This document shows positions 1-8,335 of a stretch of 39,046 nt of DNA, in pieces. Under the pieces are notes generated by a model, which saw only the letters and a program-made list of their open reading frames with translations, made no database searches and had not been told where the DNA came from. Every line of letters begins with the position of its first letter. The first letter of the stretch is position 1. Source of the DNA: Opitutaceae bacterium (GTDB lineage Bacteria > Verrucomicrobiota > Verrucomicrobiia > Opitutales > Opitutaceae); contig SXSC01000119.1 of the NCBI GenBank assembly GCA_005792355.1, positions 1-39,046 of the forward strand, in the 5' to 3' direction. The translations under genes and the position numbers were made by a program.

Positions 1-320
1 GCTTGAACAATAAAGTCCGAGTGGTGACCAGACGCTCATATGGTTTCCGAACCTATAGGGCAATGGAGGTGGCCCTATATCATAACCTTGGCCATTTGCC
101 CGAACCGGAATGCGCCCATGAATTCTGCTGACCAAGCAAAACAACGAGGCGGCGGGTTGCAACCATGCGCTTGCGCACCTGCGATTTTTCCCGGTGCGCG
201 GACCCACGATGTATCCGGACGGGGCTCTCCGGGGACGACCGTCCTGAGTTTGCCTTTCGCGCAGCCTTTCTGGCAGCCTTCACGCTTGCCACTCCATCCT
301 TGGACTTCATTTGTGAGCGA
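1..320. other. Left-edge non-coding stretch
   Basis: No gene, RNA or clear repeat is recognised here. Short open frames exist on both strands but none has a recognisable domain or signal peptide. The 3' part presumably carries the promoter and leader of the PhoD-like gene that starts at 321, but no convincing -35/-10 pair stands out. Confidence 0.4.
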
Positions 321-2081
321 ATGGTTCTTCCTCACCAAGTTCAACGGCTGACGGCCATTCTCGTCGCGCTCGTGGTGTTCGCGACGGTGGCGGGCGGCCA
401 GACTGCGTCCCCATTGACCAGTGGCGTTTGGAGCGGCAACGTGACTTCCTCCAGCGCGACGGTTTGTGTGCGTCTGACGACGCCGGGGGTGCGTGTCCGC
501 CTCGTCGTGAGCACCAATGCCCAGCTTGGCGCCGCCGTCTTTTCCGCGTTCGAAACCACGGCGCTGGTCGCCGGCAACGCCGTCGCCCTCTCCATTGGCG
601 GCTTGGAGCCGGACACCGCCTATTATTACGGTCTCGAGGTGGCGGGCACCGTGCGGACGGAACCAATTTCGCGCGGGCGCTTCCGGACGTTTCCCCAAGG
701 CGCGGGGTCGTTCAAGTTGGCGCTGGTCGGCGATGGCGATTATCGTCATCTGGATCAGCGGGCCTATGCCGCCGTGATGGCCGAAGAGCCGCTGCTCATC
801 CTGTTTGCGGGCGACCTGCACTACAGTGATCTCACCTCCATCAACCCCGAGGACTATCGCGTCCCCTACGACAACACGCTCAAACATCCGGTGCAGGGGC
901 CGCTCTTCCGGAGCGCGCCGATCGCCTATATGTGGGACGATCACGACTTCTCCGGCGGAGACGACAGCAACAGCACCTCCCCGGGTGCCGCCGCCACCCG
1001 CAGCGCTTACATCGACTATGTGCCGCACTATCCGCTGCAAGTGGGCGACGTCACCATCGGCCAGGCCTTCACGGTCGGCCGCGTGCGGATCATCATGACC
1101 GATCTGCGCAGCGCGGCGGTGCCTCAAACCATGCCGGAAAACGCGGCCAAGACCCGGATGGGGCTCGTGCAAAAAGCGTGGTTCAAACAACAGCTCATCA
1201 GCGCGCGTGACGCGAATTTCCCGCTTATTCTCTGGTTGACTTCCGAACCGTGGATCGGAGCCGCCTCGCCCGGCAGTGATTCGTGGGCCGGCTACGCGAC
1301 CGAACGCACCGAGCTCGCAAATTTTATCAAGGACAACCGCATCAGAAATCTCGCACTGCTCGGCGGCGACATGCACGCGATCGCGTACGACAACGGCACC
1401 AACTCGGACTACGCGACCGGCGGCGGCGCACCGCTGGTGGTCATGCACGCCGCGCCCCTCTCGGCTGATCCCAATACCAAGGGCGGCCCCTACACGGCCG
1501 GGCCGTTCCTGGGCATGCTGCAATACGGGCTCGTGGAGATTTTCGACAGCGGCGGTCCCTCCGTGCAGTGCCGCTTCACCGGCAAGCGGGTGGGAGAAGG
1601 CATCAAGCTGATGTTCGAATTCTCCGCGTCGGTGGCGGGGATCGACGCATCCACCGTTCCCGCGGGCGAACCCGCCGCGGATCGCGCGATCATCAATATC
1701 GCCGCCCGCGGTCGAATCAGCACGCCGACCGACGCGCTGATCGCCGGTTTTGTCACAGCCGGCCGGGCGCCGCGCAATTTCCTCCTGCGCGCCGTGGGCC
1801 CGTCGCTCGCGGCGTTCGGCGTGACCGATGCGCTGCCGCGCCCGGTAATCACGCTCTACCAAGGCACGACCGTGATCGCCAGCAACGAGGCGTGGGGACT
1901 TGGCGACGTCGCACGTCTCACCACCGTCTTCGACCGCACCGGCGCCTTCCGGCTTGCCAGCAGTTCCAGCCGCGACGCCGCAATGTATCTCACCCTCGAT
2001 CCCGGCGGCTACACGTTGCAGGCAAGCAGCGGCAACGGTGCCACCGGCTCCGTGCTCCTCGAAGTCTACGAGGTGCCGTAG
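321..2081 (+). CDS. Secreted PhoD-like alkaline phosphatase / metallophosphatase
   Basis: A 586-residue protein predicted to cleave phosphate esters outside the cytoplasm. The frame is open upstream, but the ATG at 321 is preferred because a signal peptide follows at once (hydrophobic residues about 10-25, then a GGQTAS-like cleavage region). Residues about 30-125 resemble the fibronectin-like N-terminal domain of PhoD enzymes. The metallophosphatase core follows, with GDGDYRH near 137, GDLHYSD at 164-170, WDDHDF at 205-210 and GGDMHA at 347-352, which fits metal-binding Asp and His residues of the family. Residues about 440-586 form a separate C-terminal extension (an LLRAVGPSLAAFGV stretch and a final GSVLLEVYEV) of a type I associate with secreted Opitutaceae proteins; its role may be surface attachment, which is inference. 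It ends with TAG and is convergent with lpxA. The substrate is unknown. Confidence 0.85.
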   Translation: MVLPHQVQRLTAILVALVVFATVAGGQTASPLTSGVWSGNVTSSSATVCVRLTTPGVRVRLVVSTNAQLGAAVFSAFETTALVAGNAVALSIGGLEPDTAYYYGLEVAGTVRTEPISRGRFRTFPQGAGSFKLALVGDGDYRHLDQRAYAAVMAEEPLLILFAGDLHYSDLTSINPEDYRVPYDNTLKHPVQGPLFRSAPIAYMWDDHDFSGGDDSNSTSPGAAATRSAYIDYVPHYPLQVGDVTIGQAFTVGRVRIIMTDLRSAAVPQTMPENAAKTRMGLVQKAWFKQQLISARDANFPLILWLTSEPWIGAASPGSDSWAGYATERTELANFIKDNRIRNLALLGGDMHAIAYDNGTNSDYATGGGAPLVVMHAAPLSADPNTKGGPYTAGPFLGMLQYGLVEIFDSGGPSVQCRFTGKRVGEGIKLMFEFSASVAGIDASTVPAGEPAADRAIINIAARGRISTPTDALIAGFVTAGRAPRNFLLRAVGPSLAAFGVTDALPRPVITLYQGTTVIASNEAWGLGDVARLTTVFDRTGAFRLASSSSRDAAMYLTLDPGGYTLQASSGNGATGSVLLEVYEVP

Positions 2082-2265
2082 GCCGATCTGCGACGAGGGG
2101 CAGCCGACCGCGGTCTTCCTGGCGCACCGAGGCCGGCACGGCCGGGCCGATCAAAGGCCGGCCTTGCGCTTTGCGATCGCCCGCCGGAATTCATCCGAAT
2201 CGGGCATCTTTGCGCCGATTTCCAAGTTCCTTCGGTTGCGGTCGCCGCGTGGGGAATCATGCCGC

Positions 2266-3054
2266 CTACCGCGAACCCGGAGCGAGCCCGCGTTCGCTCT
2301 GCCGGGCAAAGTTCAACACCTGCTGGAACTCCGCGCTCCCCGCTTCCGCGTGATTTGCGAGCTTCTCCAGCGCCTGGGTCCGATTCAGCCCGTCACGATA
2401 GAGCAGGCGGTGAATCAGTTTCACCCGATCGAGTTGCTCCGGCGTGAAGCCGCTGCGCTCGAGCCCCACCCGGTTGATCGCCCGCACCTCCGCCGGAGTG
2501 CCATCGGCGATGAAGTAGGGCGGCAGATCGTGCACGAGCTTGGCCGTCGCGGACAGCATCGCATGGGCGCCCAGGCGGCAGAATTGGTGAATTCCCCCGT
2601 AGCCACCAATCACCACGTGATGCTCGACCGTCACGTGGCCCGCGAGCACCGCGCCGTTGCTCATCACAATGTGATCCGCGAGCACGCAGTCGTGGGCGAC
2701 ATGACAGGAAGCCAGCAGGACATTGTGGGAACCCACGCGCGTCACGTCCCCGTCATTCGTCGCGCAGTGGATCGTGACGTATTCGCGGAACACATTGTCG
2801 TCGCCGATCCGCAGTCCCGGATTGCCGCCGGCAAATTTCAAGTCCTGCGTCTTCCCGCCAATGCACGCGTAGGGAAAAACTTCACACCGTTCCCCCAGCA
2901 CGGTATTGCCCTCGACCGAGGCGTGATGGTGCAGGCAGGTGCCCGCGCCGAGCACGACGCCTCCGCCCACAAACGCATAGGCGCCGATCGCAACCTCCGG
3001 GCCGATCACGGCCCCCGTCTCAACGATGGCGGTCCGATGAATCATCGCGGTCAT
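2266..3054 (-). CDS. lpxA: Acyl-ACP--UDP-N-acetylglucosamine O-acyltransferase
   Basis: LpxA catalyses the first step of lipid A synthesis, transferring a 3-hydroxyacyl chain from ACP to UDP-GlcNAc in the cytoplasm. The protein has 262 residues, the same as E. coli LpxA. It shows hexapeptide repeats of a left-handed beta helix from residue 3 to about 185 (for example IGPEVAIGAYAFVG, VVIGGYGGIHQFCRLG), the HVAHDC motif with the catalytic-type His, and the C-terminal helical domain. The start at 3054 lies 5 bases after the lpxC/fabZ stop and gives the usual N-terminus, MTAMIHRTAIV. It is the distal gene of a two-gene minus-strand operon, so O-acylation and deacetylation are made together. Confidence 0.96.
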   Translation of the reverse strand: MTAMIHRTAIVETGAVIGPEVAIGAYAFVGGGVVLGAGTCLHHHASVEGNTVLGERCEVFPYACIGGKTQDLKFAGGNPGLRIGDDNVFREYVTIHCATNDGDVTRVGSHNVLLASCHVAHDCVLADHIVMSNGAVLAGHVTVEHHVVIGGYGGIHQFCRLGAHAMLSATAKLVHDLPPYFIADGTPAEVRAINRVGLERSGFTPEQLDRVKLIHRLLYRDGLNRTQALEKLANHAEAGSAEFQQVLNFARQSERGLAPGSR

Positions 3055-3059
3055 GCGGG

Positions 3060-4385
3060 CTAGGCCTCGCCTTCGTCGACGATGGCAAACATGAGCTCCG
3101 CCGACGACACGACCTGACCACCCACCGTGCAGTTGCACTCCGCGGCCGCGAGCTTCTCGCCGCGCACTTTCGTAATCTTCGCGTTGATGATGATCTGGTC
3201 GCCGGGACGGACCGGCTTGCGAAACTTCACCTTGTCCGCGCTCATGAAGAAGGCGGTTTTTCCGCTGTTGCCGGTGCGGCGAATCATCACGACGCCGGCG
3301 GCCTGCGCCATCGCCTCCAACTGCAGCACGCCGGGCATCACCGGGTTGCCGGGGAAATGCCCCATGAAATAGGGCTCGTTGATCGTGACGTTCTTGATCG
3401 CGACAAGTTCATCGTCGCCGATGAACTCCACGATGCGGTCGAGCATCACGAACGGATAGCGGTGCGGAATCGTGTCGAGGATGCGGCGGATATCGAGCGA
3501 CGTCTCGGTCGGAAGCACGGCCGCGGGGCGCGCTTTCTTCTTGGGCGCCTTCTTCCGCTCCTCCAGCTTGGCGAAGAGCGCCTTGGTCAGCTCAGCATTG
3601 ATCGCATGACCGGGGCGGGTGGCCACCAAGTGCGCCTTGAGCGGCAGCCCGAGCAACATCACGTCACCCACCAGATCGAGAATCTTGTGCCGCACAAATT
3701 CGTCCACGAAGCGCAGCGGCTCCTTCGAGATGATCTTGTCGCCCCGGATGACCACGGCGCAATCGAGCGAACCGCCCTTGATCTTGCCAAGCTTCAGCAG
3801 CTCCTCGATGTCCTCGTAAATCGTGAAGGTCCGCGCCGCCGCGATCTGCGTCATGTAAACATCGGGATCGATGCTCAGCGAGAGATGCTGGGTGTGGATC
3901 CCCCGATCGTCGGCCGACGTGCAGGAAATTTTGAACTGATCGCACGGCAGCGCGATAATCGAAGAATTGCCGCGCGTGACCGAGATCGGCGCATCAAGCT
4001 CAAAATACTCCCGGTCGGCGTCCTGCTCGAGGGGCTCACCCTGCAGAATCAGATTTACGAACGGACGCGCCGATCCGTCGAGAATCGGCGGTTCCGAGGC
4101 ATCCATCTCAATCACAATATTGTCGATGCCGCAGCCGTGCAGGGCGCTAAGCACGTGTTCCACGGTGTGAATCTTGGCGTGACCCGACTGGATCGTGGTG
4201 GCGCGCACGAGGTCGGTGACCTGGTCGACGCGCGGCCGCAACTCCGGCGCGCCGTGCAGGTCGATGCGCCGGAAGATGATGCCGGAGCCGGCGGGCGCGG
4301 GCTTCATCGTGAGGGTGACGGCATCGCCGGTGTGGAGCGCGTTGCCCTTGATGGAGACTTCCCGCGCGAGGGTGCGTTGCTTCAT
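3060..4385 (-). CDS. lpxC/fabZ: Bifunctional UDP-3-O-acyl-GlcNAc deacetylase / 3-hydroxyacyl-ACP dehydratase
   Basis: A 441-residue fusion. Residues 1-272 are LpxC, the zinc deacetylase that commits to lipid A synthesis. The zinc ligands are visible as H77 (in [12 protein letters not shown]), H233 and D237 (in [10 protein letters not shown]), with E76 and H260 matching the E. coli catalytic Glu and His. After a Lys-rich linker (about 273-293) residues 296-441 are FabZ, the dehydratase of fatty acid elongation, with catalytic H343 and E357 in the stretch [20 protein letters not shown]. Such fusions are known from Bacteroidota and related Gram-negative groups; joining the two enzymes that compete for 3-hydroxyacyl precursors presumably balances lipid A and phospholipid supply. 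It is followed by lpxA at 5 bases spacing and divergent from efp across 285 bases. Confidence 0.96.
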   Translation of the reverse strand: MKQRTLAREVSIKGNALHTGDAVTLTMKPAPAGSGIIFRRIDLHGAPELRPRVDQVTDLVRATTIQSGHAKIHTVEHVLSALHGCGIDNIVIEMDASEPPILDGSARPFVNLILQGEPLEQDADREYFELDAPISVTRGNSSIIALPCDQFKISCTSADDRGIHTQHLSLSIDPDVYMTQIAAARTFTIYEDIEELLKLGKIKGGSLDCAVVIRGDKIISKEPLRFVDEFVRHKILDLVGDVMLLGLPLKAHLVATRPGHAINAELTKALFAKLEERKKAPKKKARPAAVLPTETSLDIRRILDTIPHRYPFVMLDRIVEFIGDDELVAIKNVTINEPYFMGHFPGNPVMPGVLQLEAMAQAAGVVMIRRTGNSGKTAFFMSADKVKFRKPVRPGDQIIINAKITKVRGEKLAAAECNCTVGGQVVSSAELMFAIVDEGEA

Positions 4386-4594
4386 TAGGATGGCGTTCAG
4401 TTTCGGAAATCACAGGCACCGAGCGCAAGCGCGTAGATGGGGCGACCTGGGGCGGCCCAAACCGACAGCGTGCCGATGCCCGCCGCGAACCGTACAATTG
4501 CGAGGTGCGGGCACCGCGTAGCTGGAAAGTTCGGCGCCGTACGGTGGTGACCCTCTGGCGCGACGGACCGCCCCGCGGGTTCCCGCCCCGGGCC

Positions 4595-4623
4595 TTGACA
4601 CTCCCGCACGGGTTTCTTCACTC
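4595..4623 (+). promoter_or_regulatory. Candidate efp promoter
   Basis: A perfect TTGACA at 4595-4600 is followed after 17 bases by TCACTC at 4618-4623, a weak -10 match. It lies 47 bases before the efp start, in the divergent lpxC/efp gap. The -35 match and the spacing support it; the poor -10 makes it tentative. No clear Shine-Dalgarno sequence precedes efp. Confidence 0.3.
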
Positions 4624-4670
4624 TGGACCTTTTCCGCACGCAAACCTGTCACCCGAATCGACCTTCCGTC

Positions 4671-5228
4671 ATGCCCGCAGCCAACGATATTCGCAGAGGC
4701 CAAGTCATCAAATTCAACGGCGAGCCACACCTCGTCATGGAAACCCAGCACCGCACTCCCGGCAATCTGCGCGCGTTCGTTCAGATCAAGATGCGCAATC
4801 TACGCTACGGAAAAGCACTCGACCAGCGGTTCGCGTCGACCGACACCATCGAAGTCATGGCGACCGACCGCAAGACCCTGGAGTTCAGCTATGTCGACCG
4901 CGGCACTTTTGCCTTCATGGATCCGGAGAGTTTTGAGCAGATTGAGCTCACCGAAACCCAGCTCGGTGACATCAAGAACTACCTGGCTCCCGGCGGCAAA
5001 GTTGACATCCTCTTTGTCGAAGAGCGCCCACTGTCGGTCGACCTGCCCTCGACCGTTTCGCTGAAGGTCATCGAATCAGCCGACGGCGTAAAGGGCGACA
5101 CGGCGAGCAATGTGCAGAAACCCGCCAAGCTCGAGACCGGCCTGATCATCCAGGTGCCGCTTTTCATCAAGGAAGGCGAAGCCATCAAGGTGAGCACCAT
5201 TGATGGCACGTATCTCGGTCGCGTTTGA
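4671..5228 (+). CDS. efp: Translation elongation factor P
   Basis: EF-P binds the ribosome between the P and E sites and relieves stalling at polyproline stretches. The 185-residue protein has the three-domain layout: KOW-like domain I (1-64), then two OB domains, ending with the expected TIDGTYLGRV. At the domain I tip, where E. coli carries PGKGQAF with the modified Lys34, this protein reads TPGNLRAF (29-36). The tip position is therefore Asn32, followed by Leu33 and Arg34, so the usual lysylation is not possible. Long-proline clients are visible close by: the secreted protein on the minus strand just downstream has a Pro/Ala-rich region of about 150 residues. The gene stands alone, convergent with that gene after 57 bases. 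Confidence 0.95.
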   Translation: MPAANDIRRGQVIKFNGEPHLVMETQHRTPGNLRAFVQIKMRNLRYGKALDQRFASTDTIEVMATDRKTLEFSYVDRGTFAFMDPESFEQIELTETQLGDIKNYLAPGGKVDILFVEERPLSVDLPSTVSLKVIESADGVKGDTASNVQKPAKLETGLIIQVPLFIKEGEAIKVSTIDGTYLGRV

Positions 5229-5254
5229 CGCGAGAGATTGTCCCAGGCAAAGCG

Positions 5255-5275
5255 AATTCCGACCGGGTCGGAGTT
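5255..5275. terminator. Hairpin between convergent genes
   Basis: Nine-base arms, 5255-5263 and 5267-5275 (one mismatch), with a 3-base loop, sit between the efp stop and the stop of the convergent minus-strand gene. No U-tract follows on either strand, so a role as a bidirectional terminator is only suggested. Confidence 0.3.
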
Positions 5276-5285
5276 CGGGCTAATC

Positions 5286-6875
5286 TCACACCGGAAGCGA
5301 GAAATCGGAATGGCTGGCGCAACGCCAGACCGGGGGGTCGTCCTTCGTCCGAACCATCTTGGCGTCGCACTTCGGGCACGACGGGGTCGAAGAGTCGCCG
5401 GTGGTGATGGCCTGCATGATCTCGGATCGCGCGGTGTCGGGAAGCGCGTTGAGTTTCTCAAGGAAGATATCACCCGGCAACAACGTCAGATGTTTCTCCT
5501 CGGCGAAATCACGCGCCGCGACCCCAAAACGGCCGGTGGTGACGACGTAACCGCGCCGGATGTCATCCGCGGCGAGCACGGTATAAAGTTCCTGGAGCGG
5601 CTTCACCTCAATCAATCCAACCGGGTGGGCGATGCAGTGCACGCAGGCGAAGGGTCGCGGTTCGCCCTTCCATGAGATCTTGATGTGGACCGGACTGACC
5701 GGACCGGACTTGGTGCGCACGGCCACCACTCCCGTCTTGATGTAATAGGCTTCGACGAGCTCCTCGAATCGCTTCCATTCGAGCTTGGTGATCATCTCGG
5801 CCGCAAACTTAGCCGCGCCGCTGTCAGTGCTGGAAATCGGAGCGTTAAATGGCACGTGCGAGACCGCGGTCGCCTCCAGTTCCAACCGGCGCTGCTTGCT
5901 GCGCCAAACGAGAAAACCAATGCTGCCGATGATGGTGGCAAACGCGATCACGTAGGTCTGAGTCGAAAAAACGCTCTCCACGATGGCTGGTTCGTCCGTG
6001 TCGAGAGTCGCATCCAGTCGCCGGCGGGATGCCTTGATTCTTTTTGCTTTTTTTTCCGCCGCCGCGGCAGCCAGATCAGCTTCCGTCTTTTCCTCTTCTT
6101 CCATCACCGGCGGCACGACCGCCTGACTCGTGACCTTTTCCGGGCTTTTGGTCGGCGACGTGACTGACCGGTGAGCCATCGACGCCGGCAGTGCGGGCGG
6201 CGTGGCCGCTGGCGACGAGGCGGCGATCGGACGAGCGGGCCCGAAGGGAGCAGTTGCATCCGGCAGTGGTGGTGCCGCCTCCGGAGTCGGAGCCGGCTTC
6301 GGCTGCGGGGCCACCACCGTGACATCTTTCTTCGCCTGCGGTCGCGGAGCATTGGCGGACGGCGGCCGGACCAACTTGATCTCCAGCTTGGGCTCCGGCG
6401 GGGTCTCGGCCTTGGGCGCCGCCGGGTCCGATGGTTGCGCCGCATTGGCCGCTGTGTCGGTTGTTACTGCGGGAGGTGAAGCCGCTGGCGGCGGTGGCAA
6501 CCCCGGATTAGCCGGCGGGGGAGTCGCCGCTGCCACCACCGTTGCAGGCGCCGTCGCCGGTTCGGCGGCGACCGCCGCACCCGCCGGCGGAGTTGGAACA
6601 ACCGGGGGTGGCGGCGCACGCCGCACGGGCTCCGCCTGCACCTGCTCGACTTCCACCACGAGACCGTCGCGCAGCACGACCCGCTCCCGGGCGTAAAGCA
6701 TGATGACTCGATTGCCCACCGCAATCTGACTCCGGGGTTCGCCTTTTTTCCGCACCACCTGCTCACGGTTCGACCCGACAAGCGATGACGCCGGTTCCGC
6801 GGCAGATGCGACCGCAAACAGCAGCGTCACCGCCATGCAGCAGATTCTCAGGCTGAGGGCAGTCAGGGACGGCAT
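5286..6875 (-). CDS. Membrane-anchored protein with degenerate Mrr-like domain and zinc ribbon
   Basis: A 529-residue protein with an uncommon layout. Residues 1-26 are a signal peptide. Residues about 35-80 form a small domain (NREQVVRKKGEP...VVLRDGLVVEVEQ) that resembles SmpA/OmlA-type periplasmic modules. Residues 80-260 are a Pro/Ala-rich spacer, 261-290 are highly charged, and 305-325 form a transmembrane helix followed by WRSKQRR, which predicts a cytoplasmic C-terminus. Residues 365-475 resemble the Mrr-type restriction endonuclease fold (FEELVEAYYIKTGV, then GYVVTTGRFG and ARDFAEE). The expected catalytic Asp and Gln-x-Lys positions read SPVHI and CVHCIA, so the nuclease site looks lost. 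Residues 500-522 hold a zinc-ribbon-like set (CPKC, then RCASH). I infer that it links an envelope signal to a cytoplasmic binding domain; the function is unknown. Confidence 0.75.
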   Translation of the reverse strand: MPSLTALSLRICCMAVTLLFAVASAAEPASSLVGSNREQVVRKKGEPRSQIAVGNRVIMLYARERVVLRDGLVVEVEQVQAEPVRRAPPPPVVPTPPAGAAVAAEPATAPATVVAAATPPPANPGLPPPPAASPPAVTTDTAANAAQPSDPAAPKAETPPEPKLEIKLVRPPSANAPRPQAKKDVTVVAPQPKPAPTPEAAPPLPDATAPFGPARPIAASSPAATPPALPASMAHRSVTSPTKSPEKVTSQAVVPPVMEEEEKTEADLAAAAAEKKAKRIKASRRRLDATLDTDEPAIVESVFSTQTYVIAFATIIGSIGFLVWRSKQRRLELEATAVSHVPFNAPISSTDSGAAKFAAEMITKLEWKRFEELVEAYYIKTGVVAVRTKSGPVSPVHIKISWKGEPRPFACVHCIAHPVGLIEVKPLQELYTVLAADDIRRGYVVTTGRFGVAARDFAEEKHLTLLPGDIFLEKLNALPDTARSEIMQAITTGDSSTPSCPKCDAKMVRTKDDPPVWRCASHSDFSLPV

Positions 6876-6959
6876 GGTTTCGCCAAAATACTTACGTGAC
6901 CTCCGTCCTCACAGCAATTCCGAACTTACGTGATTTTCATCGGGCCGGGCCATTCGAAA

Positions 6960-8201
6960 TCACACCACCCGCGCCCAAAGCACCTTGAGGTAGCGACTTT
7001 CCAGACAATTGGAATACACCGGGTGGTCGGGCCCCGGCCCGGTGCGGTCGAAGAATTGCAGGCGCCGGTTTTGGCGATGGGCCGCCTTGATCACATGTGC
7101 CTCAAAATCCTCCAAGGTCAGCAAACCCGAGCACGAACATGTCACGAACACCCCACCCGGCTTCACCAGCGAGATCGCGAGCAGGTTGAGATCCTCATAC
7201 TTCTGGCGCCCCTCCCAGTTGCCGTGCTCATCCCGCGTAAAAATAAATTTCGGCGGGTCGAGCATGACCACATCCCATTTTTCCCCGTTGGTCTGCATCT
7301 GCCGGGCATAGGCAAAGGCATCGGCGTGGACAAACTTCAGACGGGCCTGGTTGAGATTGGCATTGCGCCTGGCCTGCGCAATCGCGGCCTCATCGAGATC
7401 GACACTCGTCACGTCGGCGGCACCGCCGGCGACTTTGGCATTGAGCGAAAAGCCCCCGGTGTAACAGCACAGGTCGAGGACCCGGGCGTCCCGGGTAAAC
7501 CGGGTGATTGCCCGGCGGTTGTCGCGTTGATCGCAAAAAAAGCCGGTCTTGTGCCCCTCCGCGAAGTCGACCTCGTAACGCACGCCGTGTTCGCGAATCT
7601 TCACGGCATCGGGCGCGGCCGCATTGGTTTCGTTAAAGATCGACGGCTTGATCCCCTCGAGGCTTCCCAAATCATGATCCACCTGCACCCGCGCGAACCG
7701 AGTGCCCGCCAGCTCGTGCAACAGCGGCAGCCATTGCGGCAGGCGCCGCGCGATGCCCAGGCTGTAGATTTCGCATAGCAACGTGTCGCCATACCGGTCG
7801 ATGGTGAGACCGCTCATTCCATCGCCATCGGAATTGATCAGCCGATAGGCATCGGTCGTCTCGTCGAGCTTGAAGAGCTCACGGCGCAACGCCACCGCCC
7901 GCCGGATGGCCCCTGCGAAATACGCCTCGGTGACCGGCTCGGTCGAGTGACAGACCACGCGCAGCGGAATCTTCGCCCGCGGATTGAAAAGGCCGCCCCC
8001 GGTGAGATTGCCGTTCTTGTCGTAGACATTGACGAAATCGCCGGGTCGCGCATCCGGCGACACGTGGCCAAGCAGCCGGGGAAAGATCGCCGGCTGGAAG
8101 GTGAAATACTTGAGCTGCGCCCACGGCCGGGGCCACAGGGAGCGATCAACGTTGGGCGCCGGCGTTTTCTCCGGCTTTTCCGTGGGCAGCAGGTCAGACA
8201 T
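6960..8201 (-). CDS. Class I rRNA large-subunit methyltransferase, RlmI/RlmK-like
   Basis: A 413-residue SAM-dependent methyltransferase of the YccW/RlmI group, which makes 5-methylcytosine in 23S rRNA. An N-terminal PUA-like domain (about 29-110) is followed by the middle domain with INSDGDGMSGLTIDRYGD (122-139). The catalytic Rossmann domain has KTGFFCDQRDNR (218-229), SAM motif I VLDLCCYTGGF (241-251) and the DPPKF motif (315-319). The Cys in FVTCSCSG near residue 350 fits the catalytic Cys of m5C enzymes. The extended N-terminus (first 25 residues) is polar. It lies 134 bases downstream of the phosphorylase gene on the same strand, with a strong hairpin between them. The exact target base cannot be told from sequence alone. 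Confidence 0.9.
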   Translation of the reverse strand: MSDLLPTEKPEKTPAPNVDRSLWPRPWAQLKYFTFQPAIFPRLLGHVSPDARPGDFVNVYDKNGNLTGGGLFNPRAKIPLRVVCHSTEPVTEAYFAGAIRRAVALRRELFKLDETTDAYRLINSDGDGMSGLTIDRYGDTLLCEIYSLGIARRLPQWLPLLHELAGTRFARVQVDHDLGSLEGIKPSIFNETNAAAPDAVKIREHGVRYEVDFAEGHKTGFFCDQRDNRRAITRFTRDARVLDLCCYTGGFSLNAKVAGGAADVTSVDLDEAAIAQARRNANLNQARLKFVHADAFAYARQMQTNGEKWDVVMLDPPKFIFTRDEHGNWEGRQKYEDLNLLAISLVKPGGVFVTCSCSGLLTLEDFEAHVIKAAHRQNRRLQFFDRTGPGPDHPVYSNCLESRYLKVLWARVV

Positions 8202-8250
8202 TCCTCACCATGAACCGCACGCCGGCGCCCGGGCAATTTTTTCCGAACAG

Positions 8251-8285
8251 CAATCAGGCCGGCCGGAATCCGGTCGGCCTGGTTG
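8251..8285. other. Strong 16-bp hairpin between two minus-strand genes
   Basis: Arms 8251-8266 and 8270-8285 pair over 16 positions with a 3-base loop. The two mismatches are G-U compatible if the plus strand is read as RNA. No U-tract follows in either direction, so this is not a standard terminator. It may separate the methyltransferase from phosphorylase transcription or stabilise an mRNA end. Confidence 0.4.
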
Positions 8286-8335
8286 CTTCCGCCGTCGCGG
8301 CTGGCGCGACGATCAGGAAATCGCGCGGCGATTTC

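Noticed and set aside
75..1862. 595-codon open frame opposite the PhoD-like gene
   Set aside because: His/Arg/Gly-rich shadow of the real gene with no recognisable homology.
8251..8285. Hairpin as a Rho-independent terminator of the phosphorylase gene
   Set aside because: No U-tract follows on the minus strand; it was kept only as an unexplained hairpin.
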